Below are positions 1 to 7,820 of a DNA stretch of 64,000 nt, piece after piece. The stretch lies in assembly GCF_000772935.1 (NCBI RefSeq), contig NZ_JPVR01000064.1, positions 37,524-101,523 of the forward strand, written 5' to 3'. Origin of the DNA: Lysinibacillus boronitolerans JCM 21713 = 10a = NBRC 103108. GTDB taxonomy: Bacteria > Bacillota > Bacilli > Bacillales_A > Planococcaceae. Both the position numbers and the translations under genes were made by a program. Below the pieces are notes generated by a model. It was not told the DNA's origin, did not search any database, and saw only the letters and a program-made list of their open reading frames with translations. Numbering within the stretch: position 1 is the first letter of the stretch; every line of letters starts with the position of its first letter.

Positions 1-592
1 GGAATTTAGCTTCTACTACATCCCAGTTTACTACGTTCCAGAATGCACCGATGTAATCTGGACGACGGTTTTGGTAGTTTAGGTAGTATGCATGTTCCCA
101 TACATCTAAGCCTAAAACTGGTGTTTTGCCTTCCATTACTGGAGAGTCTTGGTTTGGAGTAGACGTAACAGCAACTGAGTCACCATCAACGATTAACCAA
201 GCCCAACCTGAACCGAAGCGAGTTGTAGCAGCTTTAGCAAATTCTTCTTTGAAAGCATCGAAAGAACCGAATTTAGCATCGATTGCTTTTGCTACTTCAC
301 CAACAGGTGTATTTGAACCGCCTGGAGCGATTACTTCCCAGAATAATGTATGGTTAGCATGTCCGCCACCGTTGTTGCGTACAGCAGTTTGTTTGTCAGC
401 TGGAAGAGCATCTAGGTTTGCGATTAAGTCGTTGATGTCTTTTTCTGCAAACTCAGTACCTTCTACTGCTGCGTTTAAGTTTGTTACATAAGTATTGTGG
501 TGTTTAGAATGGTGAATTTCCATTGTTTTTGCATCGATATGTGGTTCTAATGCGTCATAAGCGTAAGTTAATTGTGGTAATTCGTAAGCCAT
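1..592 (-). CDS. sodA: Superoxide dismutase (Mn/Fe type), 3' end cut by window edge
   Basis: Cytoplasmic enzyme that dismutates superoxide to oxygen and hydrogen peroxide. About 197 of the usual ~202 residues are present; the C-terminus lies beyond position 1. It starts [15 protein letters not shown], typical of bacillus SodA. Metal-ligand regions are visible: the N-terminal [13 protein letters not shown] helix, the [13 protein letters not shown] segment, and [16 protein letters not shown] near the end, which carries the Asp and His ligands. An ATG start is preceded by a strong GGGAGGAAC ribosome site. It sits next to the DUF456 gene yqgC, as in B. subtilis. Mn preference is inferred from the family, not proven by sequence. 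Confidence 0.97.
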   Translation of the reverse strand, partial: MAYELPQLTYAYDALEPHIDAKTMEIHHSKHHNTYVTNLNAAVEGTEFAEKDINDLIANLDALPADKQTAVRNNGGGHANHTLFWEVIAPGGSNTPVGEVAKAIDAKFGSFDAFKEEFAKAATTRFGSGWAWLIVDGDSVAVTSTPNQDSPVMEGKTPVLGLDVWEHAYYLNYQNRRPDYIGAFWNVVNWDVVEAKF

Positions 593-767
593 TGTTAAGT
601 TCCTCCCTAAAATAAGAAATAATTAGTACATCCTTAGATTATCAAAATTGGTCAAACCATTCAACGAAAAATACTTCAATTTGAAGATTTCAGCCTTTTG
701 ACCGAAATACCGATACGTTTACTATCTTACCCTTTCATCCCTTACGCTAAACCTTAAAAATGAGACA

Positions 768-1247
768 TTAAATGGCGATAAAAAATACAATAATCATCAC
801 GATTTGAATTACAGCCTTTGCAATAGTAGAAGTTAAAAAGCCTACTAATGAGCCTACGCCACTTTTCACAGCCTCGCTAAATGTTCGCTTCTCTACAATT
901 AATTCAGCGATTACTGCCCCTAAAAATGGGCCAATTAAAATCCCAGCCACAGGGATGACAAATGGACCGAATAATAAGCCAATGGTACTTCCCCACATTC
1001 CTGCGGTGGAGCCACCAAATTTTTTTATACCAAATGCATTTGCCAATGTGTCTGCACCAAATAACAGCACGACAAATAATATTTCAATAATCCAGAACCA
1101 CCAGCTTAGCTCTGCGAATGAGAAAAATAAGCCATAGAGCAAAAATCCACCAACTAAAAACAGTACACCAGGAATGATTGGATACACTAAACCAACAAAT
1201 GAAATAATAAAGCAGGCAATCACTAAGATCCAGCCAACAACTTCCAT
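768..1247 (-). CDS. yqgC: DUF456 family membrane protein (YqgC-like)
   Basis: A 159-residue, strongly hydrophobic protein with about four to five membrane segments and many Gly residues (for example a PFVIPVAGILIGPFLGAVIAE stretch), which fits the DUF456 family. Function is unknown. The position next to sodA matches yqgC in B. subtilis. An ATG start is preceded by AGGAGAGA. No clear intrinsic terminator is visible between its stop and sodA, so read-through into sodA from upstream is possible. Confidence 0.8.
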   Translation of the reverse strand: MEVVGWILVIACFIISFVGLVYPIIPGVLFLVGGFLLYGLFFSFAELSWWFWIIEILFVVLLFGADTLANAFGIKKFGGSTAGMWGSTIGLLFGPFVIPVAGILIGPFLGAVIAELIVEKRTFSEAVKSGVGSLVGFLTSTIAKAVIQIVMIIVFFIAI

Positions 1248-1309
1248 AAAGTTTCTCTCCTTTTAACGTGCATTGCCTTTCATACGGAATAACAAAGTGA
1301 AAAGTTTCA

Positions 1310-2956
1310 TTAATGACGAATACCTAAAATAGAATCTGCAATATTTACTGCATGGTCTCCTATCCGTTCTAGGTTGCTCACAATATCCATATAAACAATC
1401 CCAGCAGCCCCACTACACTCATTCGTATTTAATCGTGCAATATGCTTTTGACGTAGTTTATCTTCCATATCATCAATCAAGCTTTCTAGCTCTGTTACTT
1501 CTTGAGCTAAGCTTAAACTTGCCGTATCTAATGCTTCTATACTTTTACGTACTGCCTCAATGGCTAAACTAAACATCCCTATCAAGTCCTGTCGCGCTGA
1601 TTTACTTAAGCTAACCTCGTGGTGATCCTTATACTGTAAAAGCTCTAATATATTTTCAAAATGATCTCCAATTCGTTCAAAGTCTCTTACATTTGTTAAT
1701 AAAGTATGATGTCTTACTGAGTCTGCACGAGAAAGAGGCTGCTTAGACACCATTACTAAGTAATCAGTAATTTCATTGTCTAGATGATTAAGCCCGACTT
1801 CTAGCTGTAGCACCGTTGGAATATGCTCTGCCTCTCCAGATTTCATATATAAAAACGTTTCTTCCAACCCACGCAATGCATGTTCACCCATGCGTAATAC
1901 TTCTTCTTTAGCTTGCCCAAGCGCAATAGCAGGAGAGGAATCAATGAATGATGGATCTAAATGCTTTGTTGTTACATTGATATTGCCATCATTTCCTGGA
2001 AGTAGCTTTGTAACCAATGCTGCGAGTCCAGCAATAAAGGGCAGTTGGATCATCATATTAAATACATTGAATGAGCCATGAGCAATGGCTATTTGCATGC
2101 GAGGCTCTAAATGAAATACGCCACTGATCCACTGTACATATTGCATAAACGGTGTAAACAATAACATGAAAATAATCGTCCCAATCACATTAAATAGTAC
2201 ATGAGCCGCTGCTGCTCGCTTAGCGTAAATAGAAGCTCCAAGTGAAGCTAAAACAGCTGTAATGGTCGTGCCAATATTTTCACCAAATAAAATCGGTAAG
2301 GCACTATTTAAACCAATTAACTGTTCTGCATATAAACCTTGTAGCACCCCCACCGTTGCAGTAGAGCTTTGTACAAGTAAGGTGAAAATGGTTCCTAAAA
2401 AAATGCCTAATATCGGCTGATTGCTTAAATGAAGCGTTAACGATGCAAAATCTGCAAGCTGGTGTAACGCCTGCATACTAGCACTCATCAACTCTAGCCC
2501 TAAAAATAAACCGCCAAAGCCAAATAGAATCTGACCAATATGTTGATACGTTGCTTTCTTTAAGAAAAATAAACAGGCCGCACCAATTGCCAATAAAGGG
2601 TAAAAGTAGAGTCCAATATTAATACCAATAATAAATGCTGTAATAGTTGTACCGATATTTGCCCCCATAATGACGCCGATTGCTTGACGCAATGTTAAAA
2701 AGCCAGCACTCACTAACCCTACAGTGATGACTGTTGTGGCAGAACTTGATTGTATGCAAATCGTTACAAATATACCTACCAGGACACCCATAATTGGGTT
2801 TGTGGTAAAGCGATTTAACCATTCGCGTAGCCGATCATCCGCTGACTTTTGAAGCCCATCCCCCATGAATTTAATGGAAAATAAAAAGACCCCTAACCCA
2901 CCTAAAAACTGAAAGAGAATGCTTTGCCAATCTATTGTCAATTGTTTTCGCTCCAA
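1310..2956 (-). CDS. Na/Pi cotransporter family protein with C-terminal PhoU-like domain
   Basis: A 548-residue membrane protein. Residues about 15-310 hold two homologous transmembrane repeats, each with the QSSSAT/QSSTAT signature of type II sodium-phosphate cotransporters. Residues about 340-548 form a helical PhoU-like domain with two ERIGDH motifs. The family imports phosphate with sodium; the PhoU-like part is thought to regulate this. The annotated start is TTG. A second TTG five codons later has a GGAG-type site about nine bases upstream, so the true start could be slightly shorter. It probably forms its own transcription unit ahead of yqgC. Confidence 0.9.
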   Translation of the reverse strand: MERKQLTIDWQSILFQFLGGLGVFLFSIKFMGDGLQKSADDRLREWLNRFTTNPIMGVLVGIFVTICIQSSSATTVITVGLVSAGFLTLRQAIGVIMGANIGTTITAFIIGINIGLYFYPLLAIGAACLFFLKKATYQHIGQILFGFGGLFLGLELMSASMQALHQLADFASLTLHLSNQPILGIFLGTIFTLLVQSSTATVGVLQGLYAEQLIGLNSALPILFGENIGTTITAVLASLGASIYAKRAAAAHVLFNVIGTIIFMLLFTPFMQYVQWISGVFHLEPRMQIAIAHGSFNVFNMMIQLPFIAGLAALVTKLLPGNDGNINVTTKHLDPSFIDSSPAIALGQAKEEVLRMGEHALRGLEETFLYMKSGEAEHIPTVLQLEVGLNHLDNEITDYLVMVSKQPLSRADSVRHHTLLTNVRDFERIGDHFENILELLQYKDHHEVSLSKSARQDLIGMFSLAIEAVRKSIEALDTASLSLAQEVTELESLIDDMEDKLRQKHIARLNTNECSGAAGIVYMDIVSNLERIGDHAVNIADSILGIRH

Positions 2957-3132
2957 TTCCTACATCTCTACTACTGTTCTAATCATTAAATGATTCCAAA
3001 CAAAAAGTAAAGAAATCCTTTAACTTCTTTACATAATGTTAACATTTTAACATCACGACCCTCCTCATTTATACTTCTTTCATATCTTGTCCTCTTTGAA
3101 CATGTTAAAATATCGATTGGAGGAGATATAGC

Positions 3133-3651
3133 ATGAAACACTCACAGCTTTTTATTGATAGTCTTATACATCCTAAAAAACTAGCAGCCTATCGTTTGTT
3201 ACCTATTGGAAAGGTTATTCAATATACTTTTCTACTGATTACCATTGTGTCCGTATTCTCTTTAGGTCGTTTTGCAGCAGGTATGTCAGTTGATACATTT
3301 GATATGGATAGTTTAACTGGTTTAACTGATTACATAGAGGGTATTAAATGGCTCTTGTACCCTTTCACTTTCCTAATGCTTTTCGTTGTGACAACAATGC
3401 TTATTTTTGCACAAATTGCCCTTTATGCTTTAGCAGGTTTATTTATCTTGAAAGCGATGAAGCGACGTGGTGAATATCGCCACATTTGGAGAACAACTAC
3501 CTTTGCTATCACTTGGGCTACGTTACTTTCGATGCTAGCAGACTATTTGCCCGTTAACAGTACTGTTATCACTGTACTATCTTTATTTTTAACCATTACT
3601 CTATTAATTGTGGCCTTTACAAAATATCCAAAACAACCAAATATAAAATAA
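3133..3651 (+). CDS. yqgB: DUF1189 family membrane protein (YqgB-like)
   Basis: A 172-residue integral membrane protein. It begins with a short amphipathic segment containing HPKKLAAYRLLPIGKVI, followed by four to five hydrophobic helices. This pattern fits the DUF1189 family, whose function is unknown. The start ATG has a good TTGGAGGAGA site upstream. It is divergent from the phosphate transporter and followed by a terminator whose 3' arm is reused by the next gene. The gene name is by family and synteny only. Confidence 0.7.
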   Translation: MKHSQLFIDSLIHPKKLAAYRLLPIGKVIQYTFLLITIVSVFSLGRFAAGMSVDTFDMDSLTGLTDYIEGIKWLLYPFTFLMLFVVTTMLIFAQIALYALAGLFILKAMKRRGEYRHIWRTTTFAITWATLLSMLADYLPVNSTVITVLSLFLTITLLIVAFTKYPKQPNIK

Positions 3652-3659
3652 TGTGCATG

Positions 3660-3706
3660 AATCCCCTCTCTTCTCAATATAGTGTAGAAAAGGAGGGGAT
3701 TTTTTG
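3660..3706 (+). terminator. Terminator hairpin whose 3' arm carries the next gene's Shine-Dalgarno
   Basis: The arms aatcccctc (3660-3668) and gaggggatt (3693-3701) pair perfectly over 9 bp. Inner pairing of ttct with agaa follows, and a T-run comes after the hairpin. This is a standard intrinsic terminator for the DUF1189 gene. The 3' arm contains AAGGAGGGG, the ribosome site of the following gene, and its TTG start lies inside the T-run at 3704. Confidence 0.7.
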
Positions 3707-4048
3707 CGAGCATTCATTTTAACTACGATCATCATCGTAATTGCCTTTGTCGTCAAAGTAGATTTAACAGAAGGGTCCATCCCACTTGCGGCTTTATCCA
3801 CAAAGAGCTCAGAAAACGGACTTTGTGAAAAACAGCGTGAGCCAAATTATATTACTGTACAAACGATTGAAGGAGATACCATTCATAGTTTATTTGCCCT
3901 ACACCCTGCTAAAGTTCCCATGACCTTTCCAGAACGCTTACAACTTTTTTACAACTTAAACCCACACTTACAATTACAAGCACTAGTTCCAGGTGAAAAT
4001 ATCAAGCTTCCTCTCTCATTTGAACTTGAAAACAAATGCGGAAAATGA
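3704..4048 (+). CDS. yqfZ: Small LysM-like exported/anchored protein (YqfZ-like)
   Basis: A 114-residue protein with one N-terminal hydrophobic segment (about residues 2-20) and a mature part containing YITVQTIEGDTIHSLFALHP and later LVPGENIKLP. This spacing resembles a LysM peptidoglycan-binding module. Its position immediately before ispG matches B. subtilis yqfZ, a LysM-containing protein. The start is TTG with AAGGAGGGG seven bases upstream. That site is part of the preceding terminator stem, so expression may depend on read-through and stem opening. Function beyond probable cell-wall association is unknown. Confidence 0.6.
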   Translation: MRAFILTTIIIVIAFVVKVDLTEGSIPLAALSTKSSENGLCEKQREPNYITVQTIEGDTIHSLFALHPAKVPMTFPERLQLFYNLNPHLQLQALVPGENIKLPLSFELENKCGK

Positions 4049-4144
4049 AAAGTTAGCGTTTCTTCCTTGTCCTTATTTTCTTACACTGCTAAAATAAATG
4101 ACAGTGACGGCTGAAAATAGAGGCCCGAAAAGGAGAGAAAGTTA

Positions 4145-5260
4145 ATGAGTGAAATTTGTCACCGTTCAAATACACGCCCTGTGCGTGTCGGTAACTTAAC
4201 AATTGGTGGTAGTAATGAATTATTCATTCAAAGTATGTGTACAACCAAAACACATGATGTAGAAGCAACAGTTGCAGAAATTCTTCGTCTTGAGGAAGCG
4301 GGCTGTCAAATTGTTCGTGTTGCTGTACCAGATGAACGCGCAGCGGACGCGATTGCCGAAATCAAAAAACGTATTCATATTCCATTAGTAGCTGATATTC
4401 ATTTTGATTATAGATTAGCATTAAAAGCCATTGAAAATGGTATTGATAAAGTACGTATTAATCCAGGTAATATTGGTCGTAAAGAAAAAGTGGAAGCTGT
4501 TGTTAATGCAGCCAAAGCGAAAGGTATACCAATTCGTATTGGTGTAAATGCCGGTTCATTAGAGCGTCATATTTTAGAAAAATACGGCTATCCTACAGCT
4601 GATGGGATGGTAGAATCTGCTCTACACCACATTAAGATTTTGGAAGACTTGGACTTCCACGATATTATCGTGTCAATGAAGGCATCTGACGTTAATCTTG
4701 CCATTGAAGCCTATGAAAAAGCGGCTAAAGCCTTTAATTATCCGCTCCATTTAGGGATTACAGAATCAGGGACATTATTTGCTGGTACTGTAAAATCAGC
4801 AGCAGGTCTTGGAGCTATCCTCTCAAAAGGTATTGGAAACACATTACGTATCTCCCTTTCTGCTGACCCTGTAGAGGAGATTAAAGTAGCACGAGAACTA
4901 TTAAAATCCTTTGGTCTAGCTTCTAATATGGCCACACTGATTTCTTGCCCAACATGTGGACGCATTGAAATTGATTTGATTTCTATCGCCAATGAAGTAG
5001 AAGAATATATTTCAAAATTAAATGTACCGTTAAAAGTAGCTGTTCTAGGCTGTGCAGTAAACGGTCCTGGAGAAGCACGTGAGGCTGATATCGGGATTGC
5101 TGGTGCTCGTGGTGAAGGATTGTTATTTATGAAGGGGAAAACAGTTCGTAAAGTGCCAGAAGAAACAATGGTAGAAGAACTGAAGAAAGAAATTGATAAA
5201 TTAGCAGCAGAAATGGAAGAAAAACGTGCAGCGGAAGAAGCTCAAAAAGCGAATGCCTAA
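4145..5260 (+). CDS. ispG: 4-hydroxy-3-methylbut-2-en-1-yl diphosphate synthase (IspG/GcpE)
   Basis: Fe-S enzyme of the MEP isoprenoid pathway. It converts methylerythritol cyclodiphosphate to HMBPP, the substrate of IspH, which is encoded about 30 kb away in this window. The 371-residue length is normal for the short bacterial form. The N-terminal TIM-barrel part is followed by the cluster-binding region with CPTCGR (about residue 269) and the [10 protein letters not shown] motif carrying the third Cys. An ATG start is preceded by AAGGAGAG. It is probably co-transcribed with the following nucleotidase gene, 12 nt away. Confidence 0.97.
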   Translation: MSEICHRSNTRPVRVGNLTIGGSNELFIQSMCTTKTHDVEATVAEILRLEEAGCQIVRVAVPDERAADAIAEIKKRIHIPLVADIHFDYRLALKAIENGIDKVRINPGNIGRKEKVEAVVNAAKAKGIPIRIGVNAGSLERHILEKYGYPTADGMVESALHHIKILEDLDFHDIIVSMKASDVNLAIEAYEKAAKAFNYPLHLGITESGTLFAGTVKSAAGLGAILSKGIGNTLRISLSADPVEEIKVARELLKSFGLASNMATLISCPTCGRIEIDLISIANEVEEYISKLNVPLKVAVLGCAVNGPGEAREADIGIAGARGEGLLFMKGKTVRKVPEETMVEELKKEIDKLAAEMEEKRAAEEAQKANA

Positions 5261-5272
5261 GGAGGTGCTAGC

Positions 5273-5845
5273 ATGAAAAAGCCCCGCTTTGGTATTGATA
5301 TTGATGGGACTGTGACATGTCCAAGTACACTCATTCCACATATTAATAAACAATACAATGTAAATATTACGCTGGATGATGTTTGTGAATATGATTTCTT
5401 ATCTGCATTTCCACACCCTATTGACCGAAGTGCCTTTAATACTTGGTTTAAGGAAAATGAACCTTACATGTACGAGGTCTCTGAGGTCGCAAAAGATGCA
5501 AAAAATATTCTAACCGCTTGGAAAAATAATTTTGAGCTGTATTATATTTCTGCACGAGGTGAAAATGTAGCAGACATCACAGTCAATTGGTTTAAATCGC
5601 AAGCTATACCGTACGACCATATCGAGCTTCTCGGCAGCCATGATAAACTAGCCGCTGCAAAAAAACATCATGTAGAAGCTTTTTTTGAGGATAAGCATGA
5701 TAATGCAGTGATGCTGGCAGAGGAGTTAAAAATACCTGTTGTGTTATTTGATACACCTTATAATCGGCTTGCCGTTCCTAATAATGTTGTAAGGGTCTAT
5801 AACTGGCAGGAAGCAAATCAATTTATTACACAATTTTTTAAATAA
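5273..5845 (+). CDS. yqfW: HAD-family nucleotidase-like protein (YqfW-like)
   Basis: A 190-residue HAD-superfamily hydrolase. The N-terminal FGIDIDGT is motif I with the nucleophile and acid Asp. YISARGE supplies motif II, and FFEDKHDNA carries the motif IV acidic residues. The family resembles 5'(3')-deoxyribonucleotidases; the substrate here is unknown. GGAGGTGCTAGC precedes the ATG. It lies directly downstream of ispG and ends at a strong terminator. Its place between ispG and zur matches B. subtilis yqfW. Confidence 0.85.
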   Translation: MKKPRFGIDIDGTVTCPSTLIPHINKQYNVNITLDDVCEYDFLSAFPHPIDRSAFNTWFKENEPYMYEVSEVAKDAKNILTAWKNNFELYYISARGENVADITVNWFKSQAIPYDHIELLGSHDKLAAAKKHHVEAFFEDKHDNAVMLAEELKIPVVLFDTPYNRLAVPNNVVRVYNWQEANQFITQFFK

Positions 5846-5850
5846 GTCGA

Positions 5851-5903
5851 AGAGCTGTAGGCAAGGTTGGATGGAAACTTCACCTTCCCTACAGCTCTTT
5901 TAA
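5851..5903 (+). terminator. Intrinsic terminator after the ispG-yqfW unit
   Basis: The arms agagctgtagg (5851-5861) and cctacagctct (5888-5898) give an 11-bp stem, extended inside by aaggt/acctt, and are followed by a T-rich tract. Confidence 0.85.
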
Positions 5904-5907
5904 TTTA

Positions 5908-6300
5908 CTATTGAAATTTAGCTAGTGCTGCCTGAAAGAGTCGGTCATAGCTGCTCATTGTGGGTCTTGCTATTGATGTTATGAACCGCGATGTTTCGCT
6001 GCTCCATCGTTACTAATAGCTCCTGTGTTCCTGGTGAGGACTGTTCGCTTACAGCTGTCATGTTTTCTATGGCTCGTACTACCTCTACTGTTTCCCTTTT
6101 GAATTAAATAAGAGGCAGTTGTCACTTTGCCCTACAATATCAACGATATGCTGTAAGATGGCATTGAGTGCTTGTTTATTAAATTTGAATCGTAGGTTTA
6201 TCAGATGTCTTTGCCTGTTCCATTTTTGGAGCTGTTTCTATCGTTAAATTTTTTGTTTGGACAGTGCGAGAATTTTCTTCATATACTTCATCCCCTTTAG
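5908..6300 (-). pseudogene. Decayed methyl-accepting chemotaxis protein remnant
   Basis: No open frame spans this stretch, but minus-strand pieces in different frames resemble the cytoplasmic part of a chemotaxis receptor. One piece reads EVVRAIENMTAVSEQSS then GTQELLVTMEQ. A shifted frame gives SSYDRLFQAALAKFQ followed by a stop, a typical receptor C-terminus. An upstream piece reads HIVDIVGQSD, like the segment before the conserved hairpin tip, after which most of the signalling domain is missing. Several stops and frameshifts separate the pieces. Nothing else is seen in the 5903-6375 gap. Confidence 0.6.
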
Positions 6301-6374
6301 ATAGAAAGTAATATCGCATCAGTCATCAAGAATAAAGTATCTAAACAAGGTTAATAAATGTCTTTTTTATAGAT

Positions 6375-6401
6375 AAAAACTCCTGTTTCCAGGAGTTTTT
6401 A
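6375..6401. terminator. Perfect short bidirectional terminator
   Basis: The arms aaaaactcctg (6375-6385) and caggagttttt (6390-6400) form an 11-bp perfect stem with a tttc loop, with A and T runs on both sides. It lies just downstream of the minus-strand small ORF at 6414. Confidence 0.8.
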
Positions 6402-6413
6402 AAGTCCAGCTCG

Positions 6414-6545
6414 CTATATGTCAAGTATGCCTCGTAGCCAACGCTCCACAAAGTTTTCAAACGTAATGCCATAATTATCATAAACAGCATGATATACAAA
6501 ATATGTTCCTAATCGATCAAGCATTTCATCATTAATTTTCACCAC
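6414..6545 (-). CDS. Small ORF, ~43 residues, unknown function
   Basis: An open frame begins with two successive GTG codons and encodes VVKINDEMLDRLGTYFVYH, then AVYDNYGITFENFVERWLRG, then ILDI and a stop. GAAGGGGAG lies upstream at a workable distance. A perfect terminator hairpin follows immediately on the same strand. The composition (amphipathic, aromatic-rich, no low complexity) looks coding. I do not recognise the family. The site, frame and terminator together support a real small gene. Confidence 0.5.
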   Translation of the reverse strand: MVKINDEMLDRLGTYFVYHAVYDNYGITFENFVERWLRGILDI

Positions 6546-6731
6546 AAACCGCTCCCCTTCTCTTAATATTTTACTAAATTTTCAGACTTCTATACTTCCA
6601 AAATGCCGAACAATCAAGTGGAGGTCGCATCGTTGCAAAACCGTCACAATCTGCCGCCTTCATGCCCTTTCTTCGTATTTTTCTTTTCGATAAGATAGTA
6701 ATAACAACTTACTAGACTGGAGGGACTACTT

Positions 6732-7226
6732 GTGAAATGGATGACAAAGATTGCTTGTATCACATGCATCTGCGCGCTACTTTCTGGCTGTGGTGATCGA
6801 TTTTCCGAAATTAAAGATGCTGCTTCAGGCATCAATTCATCTGCTAATTCCGCAGCAAGTGCAGTTAGCCGAGATGTCCATGCAATACGTGCTCTAGACA
6901 TTAACTATAAAGATACGTCGTTTACGGTTAATGACCTATTTAAAACTATTTTACGTGACATACGCTGGGATTATGACCCCGAAAAAAATGAGCTACATGT
7001 GAGAGGTACTTGGCAGCCCCCACTATTTTCTGATCAGGCGTGGCGTGAAGACATGAAAGAAAAGCTTGCTGAATCAGGCTTTGTGACTATTACCTGTAAA
7101 ATAATTGACGACAAAATTGATAGCGAGCAAACGAGCATAACACTTACATATAATGAAGAAATTCTCTTACAAAAAAATGGTGAGGAAGCACTCCATCACC
7201 TATATGATACTTATTTACTTCCGTAA
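6732..7226 (+). CDS. Putative lipoprotein, unknown function
   Basis: A 164-residue protein with a lipoprotein signal: a basic start, a hydrophobic core, and a LSGC lipobox with Cys at about residue 20. An Ala/Ser-rich linker follows (about residues 28-50). The C-terminal globular part contains LHVRGTWQPPLFSDQAW and repeated acidic/Lys stretches. The start is GTG with TGGAGGGAC upstream. I do not recognise the mature domain. It is monocistronic, with a terminator right after the stop. Confidence 0.7.
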   Translation: MKWMTKIACITCICALLSGCGDRFSEIKDAASGINSSANSAASAVSRDVHAIRALDINYKDTSFTVNDLFKTILRDIRWDYDPEKNELHVRGTWQPPLFSDQAWREDMKEKLAESGFVTITCKIIDDKIDSEQTSITLTYNEEILLQKNGEEALHHLYDTYLLP

Positions 7227-7231
7227 ACCTA

Positions 7232-7278
7232 GGAACGTCTCTACCATTTAATTAATGGCAGAAACGTTCTTTTTTTTG
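7232..7278 (+). terminator. Intrinsic terminator
   Basis: The gaacgt...ctaccat and atgg...acgttc segments pair around a ttaatta loop and are followed by an eight-base T-run. Confidence 0.75.
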
Positions 7279-7317
7279 AAAAAATTCTTATCATTTCGAA
7301 ATATCAAAGGCTATCAT

Positions 7318-7368
7318 TTGAATAAACTAAAACCATCACGTTATAATCAAAGTATCACGTGATGGTTT
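7318..7368 (+). promoter_or_regulatory. merR promoter with overlapping 11-bp palindrome
   Basis: TTGAAT (7318-7323) and TATAAT (7342-7347) are separated by 18 bp, close to a sigma-A promoter. The arms aaaccatcacg (7330-7340) and cgtgatggttt (7358-7368) are perfect inverted repeats that flank the -10 element. This layout suggests a regulator binding site, probably used by the MerR-type protein encoded just downstream. Confidence 0.65.
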
Positions 7369-7380
7369 GGAGGTGTTTGC

Positions 7381-7785
7381 ATTGGGACAGAAAAATTAAA
7401 AATTGGCGAGCTTGCAGAAAAAACAGGCATTACTAAACGAACAATCGATTACTATACAAATATTGGTTTGCTAGATGCAGAACGTTCTGCAGCAAATTAT
7501 CGCTACTATGATCCAGCCATGATTAAACGGCTTCAATTTATTGAACAGCGCAAACAACAAGGGCTTTCACTTGTACAAATCCAACATGAGTTAAACATCA
7601 CACCCTATGAAGAAATCGATGTACAGGTGCTTCGTTTAAAAATGCAAGATTTAGAGCATGATGTTACATCTCTGCTAGCACAAATGAACAAGCAAGATGA
7701 TAAAAAAATTGAAACGATTAAGAAAAATGTTTCACCCGAAAGTATTGCATTAATGCAATCCTTATTATTACTCATTCATAATTAG
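7381..7785 (+). CDS. MerR family transcriptional regulator, apparent ATT start
   Basis: A 134-residue regulator. Residues about 5-40 form the MerR winged helix with KIGELAEKTGITKRTIDYY, followed by the wing (YYDPAMIKRLQFIEQRKQQG). A C-terminal helix of about 40 residues looks like a dimerisation coiled coil. No effector domain follows. The frame is closed upstream by a TGA at 7360-7362. Between that stop and the first conserved codons there is no ATG, GTG or TTG. ATT at 7381 follows TGGAGGTG by about six bases and is the likely start; starting at the TTG at 7468 would delete most of the DNA-binding domain. The stop is 11 nt before the CTG of the next gene's possible start. Confidence 0.8.
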   Translation: MGTEKLKIGELAEKTGITKRTIDYYTNIGLLDAERSAANYRYYDPAMIKRLQFIEQRKQQGLSLVQIQHELNITPYEEIDVQVLRLKMQDLEHDVTSLLAQMNKQDDKKIETIKKNVSPESIALMQSLLLLIHN

Positions 7786-7820
7786 GAGGTGACGTTCTGT
7801 TTTTACAGAACGACTATTTG
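7784..7820 (+). promoter_or_regulatory. Shine-Dalgarno separated from TTG start by a perfect hairpin
   Basis: AGGAGGTGA (7784-7792) is followed at once by cgttctgt (7793-7800), a TTTT loop and acagaacg (7805-7812), then five bases and TTG (7818). Folding the 20-nt hairpin would leave about eight bases between GGAGG and TTG. The alternative is initiation at CTG 7797, inside the hairpin. Confidence 0.5.

Noticed and set aside
126..491. Plus-strand ORF of 121 residues at the left end
   Set aside because: It is antisense to sodA, whose minus-strand product is unmistakable; no ribosome site.
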